A model generated the notes under the pieces. It made no database searches. It saw nothing but the letters and a program-made list of their open reading frames with translations, and was not told the DNA's origin. A stretch of DNA of 64,000 nucleotides from the NCBI GenBank assembly GCA_024362935.1, contig JANCRA010000003.1:44453291-44517290 (forward strand). The letters are read 5' to 3'. The DNA comes from Setophaga petechia (lineage: Eukaryota; Chordata; Aves; Passeriformes; Parulidae). Below are positions 50,801 to 62,077 of the stretch, piece by piece. The position numbers and the translations under genes were made by a program. Numbering within the stretch: the first letter of the stretch is position 1; the number at the start of each line of letters is the position of its first letter.

Positions 50801-52996
50801 CTTGTGTGGAAGAGATGCTACCAGCTTAAAGCCTGTCATCTCAGTTTGTGGTTTCTCCCTAGGTTTCTTCAGATACTGAGAAAACACAATGTGCCTGTAT
50901 GTAGGCAGTTGCCTCCAAAGTTCAGCTCTGAATGTGACTTTCCCTGTGCAATGTTATCCACATTCAACTTTGTTCTCTTTTTATAGCAGGCTGAAGTATT
51001 GCATGAAACTGGCTCATATCAGCTGCTCCACGTACTGCTTTCAAAATAGCAGTTTTTAGTTCATCTCTAAAAAAATCCATCCTTTTCTAGAAGGAAGGCA
51101 TGGCTCCCCTTGCGCCCAGCAAAACTCATGTTGTCTTTGTTTTCAGGTTGGTTTTGCTCCTAAAGCTGCCAGCCCTGGTGGCTTCATTGACTGCCACCAA
51201 TTCCAGCTGATCTCAATATTCTGCCTTTTAATGTCCAGTTAGGAAATAATCACACACAGGTGGTTTGCAACATCTGATAGCTTGCTTAAACCTTCATGAG
51301 GTCTTCACTAAATTGGGATGTAGGAGTGGTCAAGTCCCCCTTCTCTGTTTTTCCACAGAGAAATCACCAAAGTAATCTAAGTTTCATGCCTGCCTCAGAT
51401 GTCCTTTTGAAGCATTATCCCCTCCAAGCATTCTTGGTTCGTATCTGGAGGAAATACTTTTCTGCCAACTTTCTACCACGTTTTCTCGTGGAAAAAAATT
51501 GACAGCAAAGTACAGGACATTCAAAGTGCACATAATACAATGAATTAGAGAATTAAAAGAGGTTCCATGACCACTGTATGCTGATCTTCGAGTTGCCTGT
51601 GTTCATACTACCTGCCTGCTTTAACCTTCACTCTGAAATTCAAGGTAACATCAAGAGATTTTGTGGTATGAGAGAGCAGAGCCTTTACAGATTTGTAACC
51701 CTCCAGGCAGTGCAGGGCAGTTATTCTACTTGCTGGCCTGAGGAATTTCGTATCCTCTTGAGATTATCCATATTTCAAGGCAGTCCATAGTGTCAATTCC
51801 TGCAAGTAAAAAAGCATGGTGGCAACTACTGAGCTGGTAACTGGTGGCAATTCATTCCTCCTTGCTTCAGTTATTCTTGGATGCTGAACAAAGATGTTCT
51901 TCTCCATCCTGGCCTTTTTTTCAGGTGGAATTCCTGCGTTTTCCAAACCATGAGGTCTCCCTCTCATGCAGAGTGGAACTTACTGAGTGAAGTGATGAAA
52001 ATATGCTCGGAGTTTCTTTGTTTGTGTGGTTTTGTGCTGGGCTGTTTTTTTTTAATTTTGGGGTTTTTTGAGTTGATGCTTTGTAGCAAGCCTAGCAGAA
52101 TGGTTTTCTCTTTGGAGATTCTGAATCAATGGTCAAATGACTGCAAGTACAAACCCCCCAGATATTTGATGGAAGAATCAGAAATTAGACAGGCAATCTA
52201 CAGAAAGATTTTGTCTTCAAAAGAGGAGAGGGAGGTAACTAGGCTCCATCAAAACGTTTGCCAATTCTGTCTTAACACTACCTACTAAAATATCTAGTTG
52301 GTACAGCTTAAGTGTTTTATGGGTCCAGTACTAAAGCCAGGATGTAATATTTCTTTTTATATTCTAATTTGTCAATGATCTTTGTTGTAAAAAGTCTCAC
52401 GTGGCTCAAATCAGTAGAACCAGTAGCAGTTTCACTATTTTTAGGTGAAAATAATCATACCAACCTGCAGACTTCGAGAAGTTTCTTACTATTTTATTTC
52501 TTTTTGCTTCATTCACATGAACAAAAACTATCTGAGATATTCTGGGATTGGTGAGATTTCTTCTTGCTTTTAAAGATATTTATATTGAACATGCATTTGT
52601 TTTCGTAAACTGCACCACCTAGTGGTGAGCACGCTTTCTGTGAAAAGGAATATTTTAAATCGGGACTCACTCGATAAACATGACAATAATTCCTTTCTTC
52701 ATGTTCTTGATTTTCTTTTTAGTTCAACTACATAATGCTGCCGTTCCTTAAGTTTGTTTCTAGTAGTTCATCCTAGGCTAAACCCTAAATTAAAATCCTG
52801 TATTTATACAGTGTAGTGTTTGTGTGCAGGACAGATGTCATTAATATTGCTTTGTTAATATTTCTGTAAATTCTGTTAAAATGTCTGTTATATGTCCTGT
52901 AGCTCCAATGCTTGTGTCATTAGAGGTGGATTTTTATCAGTCACTCCCACTTATCAGTGTGTGCTAAAATTTTCTTCCCTTTTTTTTTTTTAACAG
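47833..52996 (+). other. PLEKHA7: PLEKHA7 intron, 5.2 kb
   Basis: It starts GTTAGT and ends with a long T run and TAACAG. A TATG/TCTA-type low-complexity patch lies near 49258-49330. Open frames such as 51881-52288 have no recognisable domain and no paired splice signals in PLEKHA7 frame. No repeat family was confidently assigned. Confidence 0.85.
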
Positions 52997-53513
52997 CCTC
53001 ACTTCTGATCAGACTCTTACACGTCAGGGTCCCAATCCTCCTTTTCCTGAGAACTATCACACTTTGCCAAAGAATACCAGGCAGCCTTCAGGGAGCTCCC
53101 CACCACCAAACCGCAATCTGCCGAGTGACTACAAGTATGCACAAGATCGTGTCAGCCACTTGAAGATGTCCCAGGAGGAGAGGAAGGCAAATAAGGATGG
53201 GACTGTTTGGCAGCTGTATGAGTGGCAGCAGAGGCAGCAGTTCAAACATGGCAGCCCCACGGCCCCACTTTATGTAGGTTCCTCAGACTTCATTGATCGT
53301 GCTAAGTCAAAAAGCTCATTAGATGTTCCACGGTCCATATCTGTTCCACCCTCTCCATCTGATATTCCTCCACCTGGACCTCCAAAAAACTTTCTCCCAC
53401 GGAGACCACATACTCCTGCAGAAAGGCTCACAGTTAAACCATCTGATGAGAGACAGACTGTGGATGTTCCTCTTGCTGGATCCCCCAGGAAGATCCGGAA
53501 TCGTGCTGTAAAG
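52997..53513 (+). CDS. PLEKHA7: PLEKHA7 exon: proline-rich middle region
   Basis: This 517-nt exon completes a Ser codon, then reads LTSDQTLTRQGPNPPFPENY HTLPKNTRQPSGSSPPPNRN LPSDYKYAQDRVSHLKMSQE ERKANKDGTVWQLYEWQQRQ (split here for length). The WQLYEWQQRQQF signature is shared by PLEKHA4-7; the rest matches human PLEKHA7. Then come VPRSISVPPSPSDIPPPGPP, RRPHTPAERLTVKPSDER and SPRKIRNRAVK. RSISVP fits the RSxSxP 14-3-3 consensus, and the PPPGPP run could bind SH3 or WW partners. This region falls within or near the p120-catenin-binding part described for human PLEKHA7. The exon ends in phase 0 at a weak donor, GTTGGT. Confidence 0.96.
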
Positions 53514-53974
53514 GTTGGTATCTGTTTAACTGATTCCAAACCATTCTGCACGTGGGGTCACACATGGGGGGTTTATTTAATCATGGTTCATTGCATCCTT
53601 CTTTGTGTGTGAAAGATTATGTAAGTTCTAAAAGCTAATAGAAGAAATAATTTTCTCCTCAAGCTCTTGCCATTCTAATCAGATTAATTAACTTTTGTTG
53701 GTTAAGAAAGAAAAGTTGGTGGCACATCGCATAGGTTTGGAGTACTTTTAATAAAAAACAGGAAGGCATATCTTACATGTATAAAATATACAGATGGTGG
53801 TATGTTAATGTAGAGAGTATGAAGGCAAGAACATGAAACTCAGCAGGATTGAATGTTTCTTGTTTATTTATTTTTGCTTGTAGCTTTGTGTTTGCTGTGC
53901 CTGCTTTCTCTACATGTTTTGCTATTGTAGTTATTCATACAGCTGATTATGGTTTTAGTTATGGTAAAACCCAT

Positions 53975-53995
53975 ATTATTATTATTATTATTATT
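53975..53995. repeat. Microsatellite (ATT)7
   Basis: Seven perfect ATT copies within the intron. Confidence 0.97.
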
Positions 53996-54019
53996 ACATA
54001 TATTAATACATATATTAAT
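53996..54019. repeat. Tandem duplication ACATATATTAAT x2
   Basis: Two perfect 12-base copies directly abut the ATT microsatellite. Confidence 0.95.
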
Positions 54020-54878
54020 ATTTTAGGTCCATTGCCGAGTCTTTATCAGTGGGCTAACCAAATTCAAATAGTGTTGGTCTGAAGCTTCACCTTTCTGAAT
54101 AGTTTCAGTGTGAGGGTTTTTTCTAGATTCTTTTGTACCCTCTTTCCTATAGGTTTCCCTATTCAGTACTCTAAATGCTCTAGTTGCCTAAGGAATTTGG
54201 GGAAGTATGTGTTGAATCAATGAAGGATTGATTTGTCTTGGTAGATTTGGAATAATTGGTATTGAAAGCCTCTGTATTCACTTAAATCTTTGACCTCAGC
54301 CATGGGCTCTGAAAAGGGAAGGTATTTGCAAAGGGGTAAGGGGAGGTATTTACAGGAGAGATCTTGTAAATCCAGATACCCAGTGTGGGTTTAGGACGAT
54401 GACTTTAGGCTGCAGCTTCATGCACAGTTTAGATTTTTTCCAGTGTATATGCAGCTGTTGGGTGTCTTTCAGCATTTATAGATTTATAATCTGTCAGAAG
54501 GTGCAATAGTCTAGTGATTTGCAGAACTGGAAATTAATACTTTTAACTCCTGATTATATTCTACCACACATTGGTTTCTCCACGTGTAAGTTGAAGGAGA
54601 ATTGCATCCTTACAAAGGCAGTCTTTTCCTTTCCTGTGCAATGTAACTGCATAAATTTTAAACTCTTTTTATGGCATCTTGGCTTTACCAGTATTCGGAA
54701 ACACAGTTCCTCATCATAAAAACTTTTCTGTGGAACTTCTGTGAAAGTTTGTAGAGAAAAATGTTCATATTTTTCTATGTAAGCACACAGTGTCATTCTG
54801 CATTTACATGTGTCTGCATAAATCCATGATACTCCATGGTCCCTGTACTGCTTTATTAAATTCCATCCAGTTGCATTT

Positions 54879-54896
54879 AAAAAAAAAAAAAAAAAA
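54879..54896. repeat. Poly-A run (18)
   Basis: An uninterrupted A run. The upstream sequence does not look like a processed gene copy, so I call it simple repeat only. Confidence 0.95.
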
Positions 54897-55532
54897 CCAA
54901 CAAGGCAGGTGAGGCAAATTCAATGAAATTCAGACAGGAATAAAAATAACTGAGACATTTAGTCTGCCTTGAAGAAGCCACAGAACTTTGGCTTTAAGAG
55001 ACGATGAAAGAATGAGCGTGCAGTAGGCTTTCTTATTGTAAGCAGAAAGGGGCAGATCAAAGATGATTATTAAAAAAACCCCTTGGTATTGATGGAAGCC
55101 ATTGCCACAAGGTGTCAGTCATGTCAGTAGCTTCATGTAGCCTGGCTAAAAGAGAGCATTCATGGTGTTTACTATGTGCAGTGCAAGCCTGCTGTCAGAG
55201 AACATCATCCAACCAAACCTTTTTCTGGGAGACATTGTGTTGGGGGGAACTTGATGAATTTTTAAAAAATTTGCTGAAAGCTACATTGCATGTTCTCCTG
55301 AAGGATCTCATGCTGCCACAATCCACTGCTCTGCCCAGCATCACAGGTGCTGAATTTGTGTTTGTTCATTCATAAGTTTTTAATCATCAAAGAATCGGGC
55401 TGGGCAGTGTGCGTTACCCCGTTCTAAGCACGCCACGAGTTCAAATAGAAAATCTGTGGCAGAGCTGCAGACTGAATTTGCCGCAGCTGGCACTTGACCC
55501 AACCCTTACCTTGTGGCTGTGGATCCTTGCAG

Positions 55533-55619
55533 AGCTCCACCCACCTGGATCGCCGCTCCATGCCTGCCATGGGCTACATGACGCACACGGTCAGCGCGCC
55601 CAGCCTGCACGGCAAGTCG
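55533..55619 (+). CDS. PLEKHA7: PLEKHA7 exon: conserved MGYMTHTVSAPSLHGKS block
   Basis: This 87-nt, phase 0-0 exon reads SSTHLDRRSMPAMGYMTHTV then SAPSLHGKS. Human PLEKHA7 reads SSHVDRRSMPSMGYMTHTVSAPSLHGKS. The start at 55533 uses the first of two overlapping AGs (CAGAG); the second would shift the frame. The exon is unusually GC- and CpG-rich against its AT-rich flanks. VSAPSLHGK is a family block also seen in PLEKHA5 and PLEKHA6 (SPQSLQGK or similar) and sits directly before the PEELTLLL cassette in the paralogues, as it does here. The donor is consensus GTAAGT. Confidence 0.96.
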
Positions 55620-55981
55620 GTAAGTGCAGAGCACGGCTCCTCTCGTGTCCTCCCACTAGTGCAGCCAGGTTTTGAAATCCAAACTCTTCAATCTTAACTG
55701 TATTAGTTAAAGCATAAATAACTCAAATGAGAACTTAATCTTAACCCAGTAAAGCCTGTAGGATTTTTTGCGTTTATCTGCAACGTGAGCAGGGGTGAGC
55801 TTTCTGTTATTACAGGATTCGAGTTTTATGATGTTTGTTTGACCAAATGCAGAGTTAATTAAATAATTGCTTAATCATGTCAAGTAACTGCTTTCTGGGC
55901 ACTGAGGTGAAAAATGTAATTATAGTTCCTCTCCCTGAAGACTGCTAATTTCCTCTTTACAATGTGTCTAAATACCTGCAG
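55620..55981 (+). other. PLEKHA7: PLEKHA7 short intron, 362 bases
   Basis: It starts GTAAGT and ends CCTGCAG, with a CTAATTTCCTCTTTAC tract upstream. No other feature was seen. Confidence 0.88.
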
Positions 55982-56101
55982 CCTGAAGAGCTAACATTGC
56001 TTCTCATTCGATTAAGGAGACATCAGGCTAAGTTGGCTAGTATAAGAAATTACACAATCGCTCAGTTACTGCAGCACTTGCCAACTAATTCCACCTATCA
56101 G
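55982..56101 (+). CDS. PLEKHA7: PLEKHA7 probable cassette exon, PEELTLLLI module
   Basis: This 120-nt open segment is phase 0-0, with acceptor ACCTGCAG and donor CAG|GTCAGC. It reads PEELTLLLIRLRRHQAKLAS IRNYTIAQLLQHLPTNSTYQ (split here). PLEKHA5 and PLEKHA6 carry an obvious relative at the same place in the protein, beginning PEELTLLLIKLRRQQ and continuing with a REHTxAQLM-type helix. I know the 1121-residue human PLEKHA7 form without it, going straight from LHGKS to ADDTY. Because the length is a multiple of three, inclusion or skipping keeps the frame. It would form an amphipathic helical segment just before the coiled coil. How often it is used needs transcript data. Confidence 0.87.
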
Positions 56102-57854
56102 GTCAGCTGCTGCGTGGCTCATCTGTGACATTTTGTGACTCTGCAAATGCTTCGTTAGTGGCATGCTTGAGTCTGTGCTTCCTTGCCCATTCTTTGGTAT
56201 TCTACAGTGCCCAGGTCGTTTGCAATTTTTCTTTGCTTACTGTATTTGCTATAAGAGATGAGCATTTTTAAGTTACAGGGCGCCAGTGCATCTGTTTCAA
56301 AGTGTCCACTGCCTTTTTATACTGTGTATTTATACTATTTCTGAAAATGCTGCATCTTCAGAAATGTGGGTTCAAATACTGTATAAATTCATTCTAAAGC
56401 AAAACCATTTCTTTGTGCTGCTTTCATGGTGGGGTTGGCTCCCTGTGCCACGTGCTGCATCACCTGCAAATTGAAATGCATCAGCCAGTCTGTACATTCA
56501 TATGAGCTTGTAACTGTGTCAGTTCTGCAGGTGAACATTGGTTTATAAAAGCTCAGGAGCGTCTTGGATCATCTACGGTGCTCTTGATTGCACTGGTGTG
56601 TGAAACTTGTAAATGTGAAATCAAACAGAAATATACTCACAGAGCTCTCCGGTTCCTGTTAGAGCCTCAAAAATGGAGCCACCTGGGAATAAAATCTGGT
56701 GACTCTGCTTGGAATTGGTGAAGGCTTTGGCCCAAAACTAAAGTGATTTTTTGGAATTGAAGAAGTTTCATTTCCCGATTACCTCACCTACAGAACAATT
56801 GCACTAAGATGGGTGGTAATAACAGGGATTTCTCTAAAAATGGGCAGACTTTTTAGTCAAGTCCTCAGCCAGTCTTACAAGCTGATCTGACAAGAATTGT
56901 AAGTGAACACCTCTAAAGAAATGCAAGTGTGTTCTATTGATTTTATGGCATAAAGGGTTTTTCTTTTCTTTTTCTAACTACACATTCTCATTGGCTCAAA
57001 ACTTGAGAAAAGGTATTGTTGTGTTTTTCTTTTATTCTGAAGTTAATTGCACCCACGATATGAAATGCTGACAAAATAGCAGTTAAAATTCTAGGAAGTT
57101 TTGGGCATTTTGGCTAACTACAAGTAGCACATTTGCAACAGTTAAACTTTATTTTGTTTTGCAAATATCGCCTTTCAAGAGAGGAGAAATAACTTTGTTA
57201 TGACTTCTGTGCATGTTTTCCTTGAAGGGACTGTAATAAAGATGTTGCTAGGTGAGTGTAACTATAAGATTAGGCTGATAGCAATTACAGGTGAGGCAAT
57301 GAAAAATAAGGATCAACTTTAATGCTATTACTTAAAAGACAAAATGGATTGTCTAATCATACAAATGAGCTCTTTTTCAGAATTTTATTCCCAAAACTTA
57401 TTTCATACTTTCCCTATCTTAAAATGCTTATAAATTGTGATCGAAAGTATTCTAGTGATATATTACACGATGTTTTCTGGTTACATCTGTCATTCAGTCA
57501 CACCACTGTAACTTTTTCAATGAAGGGCTAGTCAGTGGAAACTGATCTTGAAAAACAGCTTTTGAAGACGTGTTGTTTCAGGTAGTTCTATGTCCTGTTA
57601 GAGGTAGAAACAAAAATCTAGGCGTTTGGAGGGGGGGTAATGAGGCAGTAATACTCTTGGGAAATATCTTGCCCATTTTTTAACTGTAAATAGCAATATG
57701 CTGGTGGAGCAAATGTGCTTTTTTATGTGCTCCTACTCTGTTATTTTGTTCTCTCTTACATGTTTTCTTGTATATAGCCTAGTCCAACTATTCTGAAATG
57801 GTTCCAAACATTCAAATATATTGCACTGTTTTTTCCCTATGTACTTGCCTGAAG
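56102..57854 (+). other. PLEKHA7: PLEKHA7 intron, 1.75 kb
   Basis: It starts GTCAGC and ends CCTGAAG, an acceptor with an uncommon A at -3. No repeat or other gene was recognised. Confidence 0.87.
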
Positions 57855-57908
57855 GCGGATGACACTTATATCCAGTTGAAAAAGGATCTGGAGTATTTGG
57901 ATCTAAAG
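57855..57908 (+). CDS. PLEKHA7: PLEKHA7 exon: ADDTYIQLKKDLEYLDLK
   Basis: This 54-nt, phase 0-0 exon of 18 codons differs from human ADDTYLQLKKDLEYLDLK by one conservative change. It is a short charged helix that leads into the coiled coil. The acceptor GAAG|GCG is weak (A at -3), and the tract TTTTTTCCCTATGTACTTGCCTG lies a little upstream. The donor is GTAAGA. In PLEKHA5/6 the equivalent stretch ends ...YLDxQ and is followed at once by the ENEPII-type segment, as here. Confidence 0.95.
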
Positions 57909-60084
57909 GTAAGATTTTAGATGAGTCTCCTTCATTTTTTATCTTTTTTTCAACCCAGTTGTCTTTTTTGCGTTGTTTGTACCTGCAAATTTTAAAGTAA
58001 CTTTCTAGTCTGAGATGGAAACTGTCTTTTTCTTGTGCTTAGAGTATTGAGTGTCTTTAGTAGTGACTATACAGTTAAAGTGGAAACTCAGAAATTGTGG
58101 TTGCTTTAAGAACAATTTTTGTTCCTGGTACTGAGATGGATGATATGTGGGTTTAGGGAAATCAGAGAAAAAACAGATTGAAAGTGTTTCTCTGCTGTAC
58201 ATTAGTACTAATATCAAGTCAACACCTCTAAGTTAAAACTCGCGTTCTTTTAATCCAGCTTTTCCCTTTAAATCTTCTTAGACTGACTTTTCCATTATTT
58301 GTATAATGTACCATATGTTCTTGTGAAAATGTGATTAATTAGCACTGTCATTGTTGTCATGTTATTACAGTTAAAAGATTGCAAATGCACCCATTCATCC
58401 ATGCATCCATAGAGAGAATCTGATCAAGTAATGTTAGGAGGTATTTCTTTTTAAAAAATAATTAAATATTATACTGAGGGTCCTATCACCTGTCTAAATG
58501 ACTTCTGTGTCTGGTACATTTGAAGTTGGGCAATTTGAAAGCAAATCTAGAATTCTTAATATCAGGTTTTGAAAGGGAAAATGCCCCAGCAAAAAGATAT
58601 AATTGTTTTGCTTAGCAAAGTAGTTTGCCGCTTTCTGTGGGATGTAGGATGTTTTGCCATTTATAAATCACGTGGTGTTCCTGAAAATGAAGGTGAAAGA
58701 CACCTTGTTGACACCTTGTTGTCTGTCTGGTTTTCATGTACAGAGCTCACTGATGCCATGAGGTGTTGCCTGTGAGCTGATTGCACCTATGAGGATGTGT
58801 ATTTCAATCTTATCTGATCTTTGAATTCCTGAATATATAACCAAATACAGAAATGGAAAATATTACTATAGAACCATATATGTATTTAGCATATAATGTG
58901 GGTGATGTATATGTAATCTAAGTGATCAAATATGTAAACTGTTGGAGTCATTAATATACAGATTTAAAATTGGTTGGACACATTTTGTTTTAAGCCTTAT
59001 CCTTGGTTTGTCCATGGCTTTACGAAATGTAACTGCAGCCCAAGCCATCAGATGAATTTTATGACAAATTACTATTTTAAAAGTTCTACAAGGTGAGATA
59101 TTATTAATAATCACAGTCTTTTTTCCATTATAAAACACAATAATTTTCACAGCTGAAGTGACCACAGGTCAAGCTTCTGAAAATGTGATATGCTTAGCAA
59201 AATTCTTGTCAGGGGGGTGGTTCTTAACTTTTTGGTGGATTCTGTCCAGATGAATTTGTTGCAATCTGGAGCACAAGGAGATATTTGGTCTCTTAGAGCT
59301 CCCCTTGTGCCTTCCTACTGCCTGTAGCACCTAACAAAAGCAGCCATAAAGAAAAATGCAAGGGGGCACCTGATACTTCTGCACAAAGAAACTTAATGCC
59401 AGCTGGTTCCCTTCTGAAAATCTTGACACTCAAAATGTCAAATGTGTTTCCAAAGGAATGATGTAAATTTTCAAATGGGCATTTCTTAATAACCTTCCTT
59501 CAGTCGTGGTCCAGAAATGTAAAATTTCAGGTCAGGTTGCTGAGGGATTCAAGAGCCCGTGTGAAGCTGGAGAAGGTGTCCCTGTATTGGTTACATTTGT
59601 GCTTTGCCACTAAATGTAGCAATGCTTTGATTTATAATACAAGGAAGAAAGAAGAGTGCACTGCATAAAAGGAAGCAAAGGATACAGATTTTAGTAACAG
59701 CAAATTCCCAGATCATGTATGTAATATCTTCCATTTAAGACACTGGAAACTTGGATAGAAAGCCAATTAGTTCAGGTATCTCTTTTGACTACACTGGGCT
59801 TTGAATTAGACCCATCTGATTAAACAACTTCAATTAGGACATTTTGGAATTGGAGTTATACTTTTTTCTTTTCACTAAATCCATTATTTCTGGAGATCTG
59901 TCTTAGAGATTTTGAAATAGAACTTTTCAGTGTGGAGTTGTGGTTGAGCAATTAACTGCAGAGTGCTTAGGTGTGACCTGGAAGTGTGTGATCACTGCTG
60001 CTCGTGGAGTTTTGAGTTCTGAGGTTTGGGGGTTTAAATCTTGACGTCTGTAACAAGCTATGACTAAACTTTTGTTTGAAACAG
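57909..60084 (+). other. PLEKHA7: PLEKHA7 intron part, 2.2 kb
   Basis: It starts GTAAGA and ends GAAACAG if the next cassette is used. A small 11-base duplication (GACACCTTGTT twice) lies near 58700-58722. Nothing else was recognised. Confidence 0.8.
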
Positions 60085-60165
60085 ATAGAAAATAATGGAC
60101 CTCTGATCAACATGATATACAAAGTGCTAAAGAACTCAGCACAAGGGTTACTATCCAGTATACAT
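60085..60165 (+). CDS. PLEKHA7: PLEKHA7 candidate cassette exon, ENxPLIxM module
   Basis: This 81-nt open segment is bounded by acceptor GAAACAG and donor CAT|GTAAGA, phase 0-0. It reads IENNGPLINMIYKVLKNSAQ then GLLSSIH (27 codons). From memory, PLEKHA5 and PLEKHA6 have a 27-residue segment at exactly this point, of the form ENEPIIxMVHxMIENSA. Residue pattern E-N-(x)-P-[IL]-I-x-M-[VI]-[HY]-x-[MV]-[IL]-x-N-S-A is shared. It is absent from the human PLEKHA7 form I know, where LDLK joins straight to a VTGRD/MTGRD segment. Matching position, length, phase and residues make a chance open frame unlikely. Transcript support is the missing evidence. Confidence 0.72.
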
Positions 60166-62077
60166 GTAAGACTGCTTGCATTGAAATGTGCTCATCCCAT
60201 CGCTTTTTCAAGTAGCAGTCAGTGTTCTGGCTTTTACAGGTGTCTTTTGGTGTCCTTCTGTAAGATTTTATTTTTACTTCTCTTTTTTCCCCCCCCTCTT
60301 TTGGAGTCTGTATGCGAAATTATGGCTGACCTCAGTGTTTGCTTTCCTTTTATCATGTTTGGGAAATGAACATGTCAAGTAGTGACTCCTGTGTGGAATT
60401 TGGAAAATGTGAAAGCATGCTTAATCCTCATTATGTTGTCATGTTCACTGCTTGATAGTTAACAAATTCCTTACACTTCTGATTAAGCAATGTAAAGTAT
60501 CCCCAAGTTTTGTAGATGTGTTTTTATGTTAATTCTGTTGCTTTGAAAAAGGCTTTTGCATTGCCTTAGCTTGCAGGTAATTAAATATGCAGAATTATTA
60601 CTTTTGATATACTGGTATTTTATGTTTGTATTTAATTAATTGTTACAATTATCTATAGGATTTAGCATTTAAATAATTTCACTAATAATTTTGAAAGATG
60701 CTTTTTTCTTCTATATAACATGTAATTGTTCAAAAAAAATAAAAAAATTGAAAGCTTCTAGAGGCAATAAATACTATTGATTTTGGTGGTGCAGAAGTAA
60801 TATTTTACCACTTAAAAGTACATGAGAAGTCTTTAAATGGAGCCTGCCATTGGAGAAGATGATACTTACCTCACTTAGGGTAAAATTTAATTACTTTTAA
60901 AAAGCCAACATGATCCTGTAGGTGACACTTAGGTTAATAAGTAAAATATGTAGCTTCAAGTCTGCAGATTGCCAGTTAGTAAAAAAACAAACTGCCTCTT
61001 TTTACCCCTCTTACCTCACTAAAAAAAGCCAACAAATTCAGCTTTTGTATCAAAATCTCTCCTCTTATATTACTGAAGACAATATTGAAGTCAATTTTTC
61101 TTCTTAAACTTTTGTCAGTATATGAATAAGAATATGCTGTATATGAATGCTACTAATCACCAGCTGGTCCTGCAGTAAGACAGTATTTGCTCTAATGAAT
61201 CTTTAAAAGTGTTCCAAAGAGGTGATATTAAATCATTAGATTTTAAGGCTTTTTAAAAATGTGTTATTTATGAGCTTTATTGTATTGCTCTTTTCTTAAC
61301 CTCATGTATTCACAAAGAGGGTCCTGTGTAGGCAGTGGAAATAATAAACATTTCTACAGACACAGACATGCCTTAATTTTTAAGGTTGATGTGAAGGTTG
61401 GAAGTACAATTGAGTATTGTTTTGGTACTGATGCCAGAACTGTTATGTGAGAAGATGGTCTCGCCAGAAATGGAATATGAAACCAGTGATTTATGGAATG
61501 AGAGATTTGATACTATCATGACAGCCTTGTCAAAAAGATTAATTACATTTAATTCCACTATAGCATTTTTATAGCAGTCTGTCTTTAGTAAAATCCACCC
61601 TGTGCTGAGGAAGATACTGTCCTTTGTAGAATGAAACACTTGCCAAAAGTTGTATTTTTAGTCATTCATGAATGCTGCTATTGTTGCAACCATGCATTTA
61701 AATGAAGGATTCCATTCCTTTGGCTTCAAGAAGGTTATTAGAGCAGAACTGTTAAATCTACTAGATCTAGCAGGAAAAGGACTTTTGTAACCAGAGACAG
61801 GTGGGATTATGCTGTTTTGTGCAGAAATCCAAGCTGCTGGAAGAGTTACTAAATAGCTTAATATAGCTATTACTTATGGCTATAAGCCTAAGTAATCCCT
61901 TTTGTTAACACTTCTCAAAAACTAAAGCCAGGTTTGAAAGTACTTGTATCCAAAATTTTATTTTTTTTTTCTTAATAAAAGTGAATATTTAACAAAAGCT
62001 TTCTTTTCACTGCTGAAGCATCATTAGGTTTTAGTTTGCTACAAATTTCTTACATTTTGAAAATCTGTTCCTGTTAG
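60166..62077 (+). other. PLEKHA7: PLEKHA7 intron part, 1.9 kb
   Basis: It starts GTAAGA and ends CTGTTAG. AT-rich, with no repeat family or gene recognised. Confidence 0.8.

Larger units (their letters stand above)
53514..55532 (+). other. PLEKHA7: PLEKHA7 intron, 2.0 kb
   Basis: It starts GTTGGT and ends CTTGCAG. It contains an ATT microsatellite at 53975-53995, a 12-bp duplication right after it and a poly-A run at 54879-54896. No exon was recognised. Confidence 0.9.

Noticed and set aside
51881..52288. 135-codon open frame in the intron before the proline-rich exon
   Set aside because: No recognisable domain, low-complexity hydrophobic stretches and no matching splice sites in PLEKHA7 frame.
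54879..54896. Poly-A run as the tail of a processed pseudogene
   Set aside because: The upstream sequence gives no long frame or known gene, and no target-site duplication was seen.
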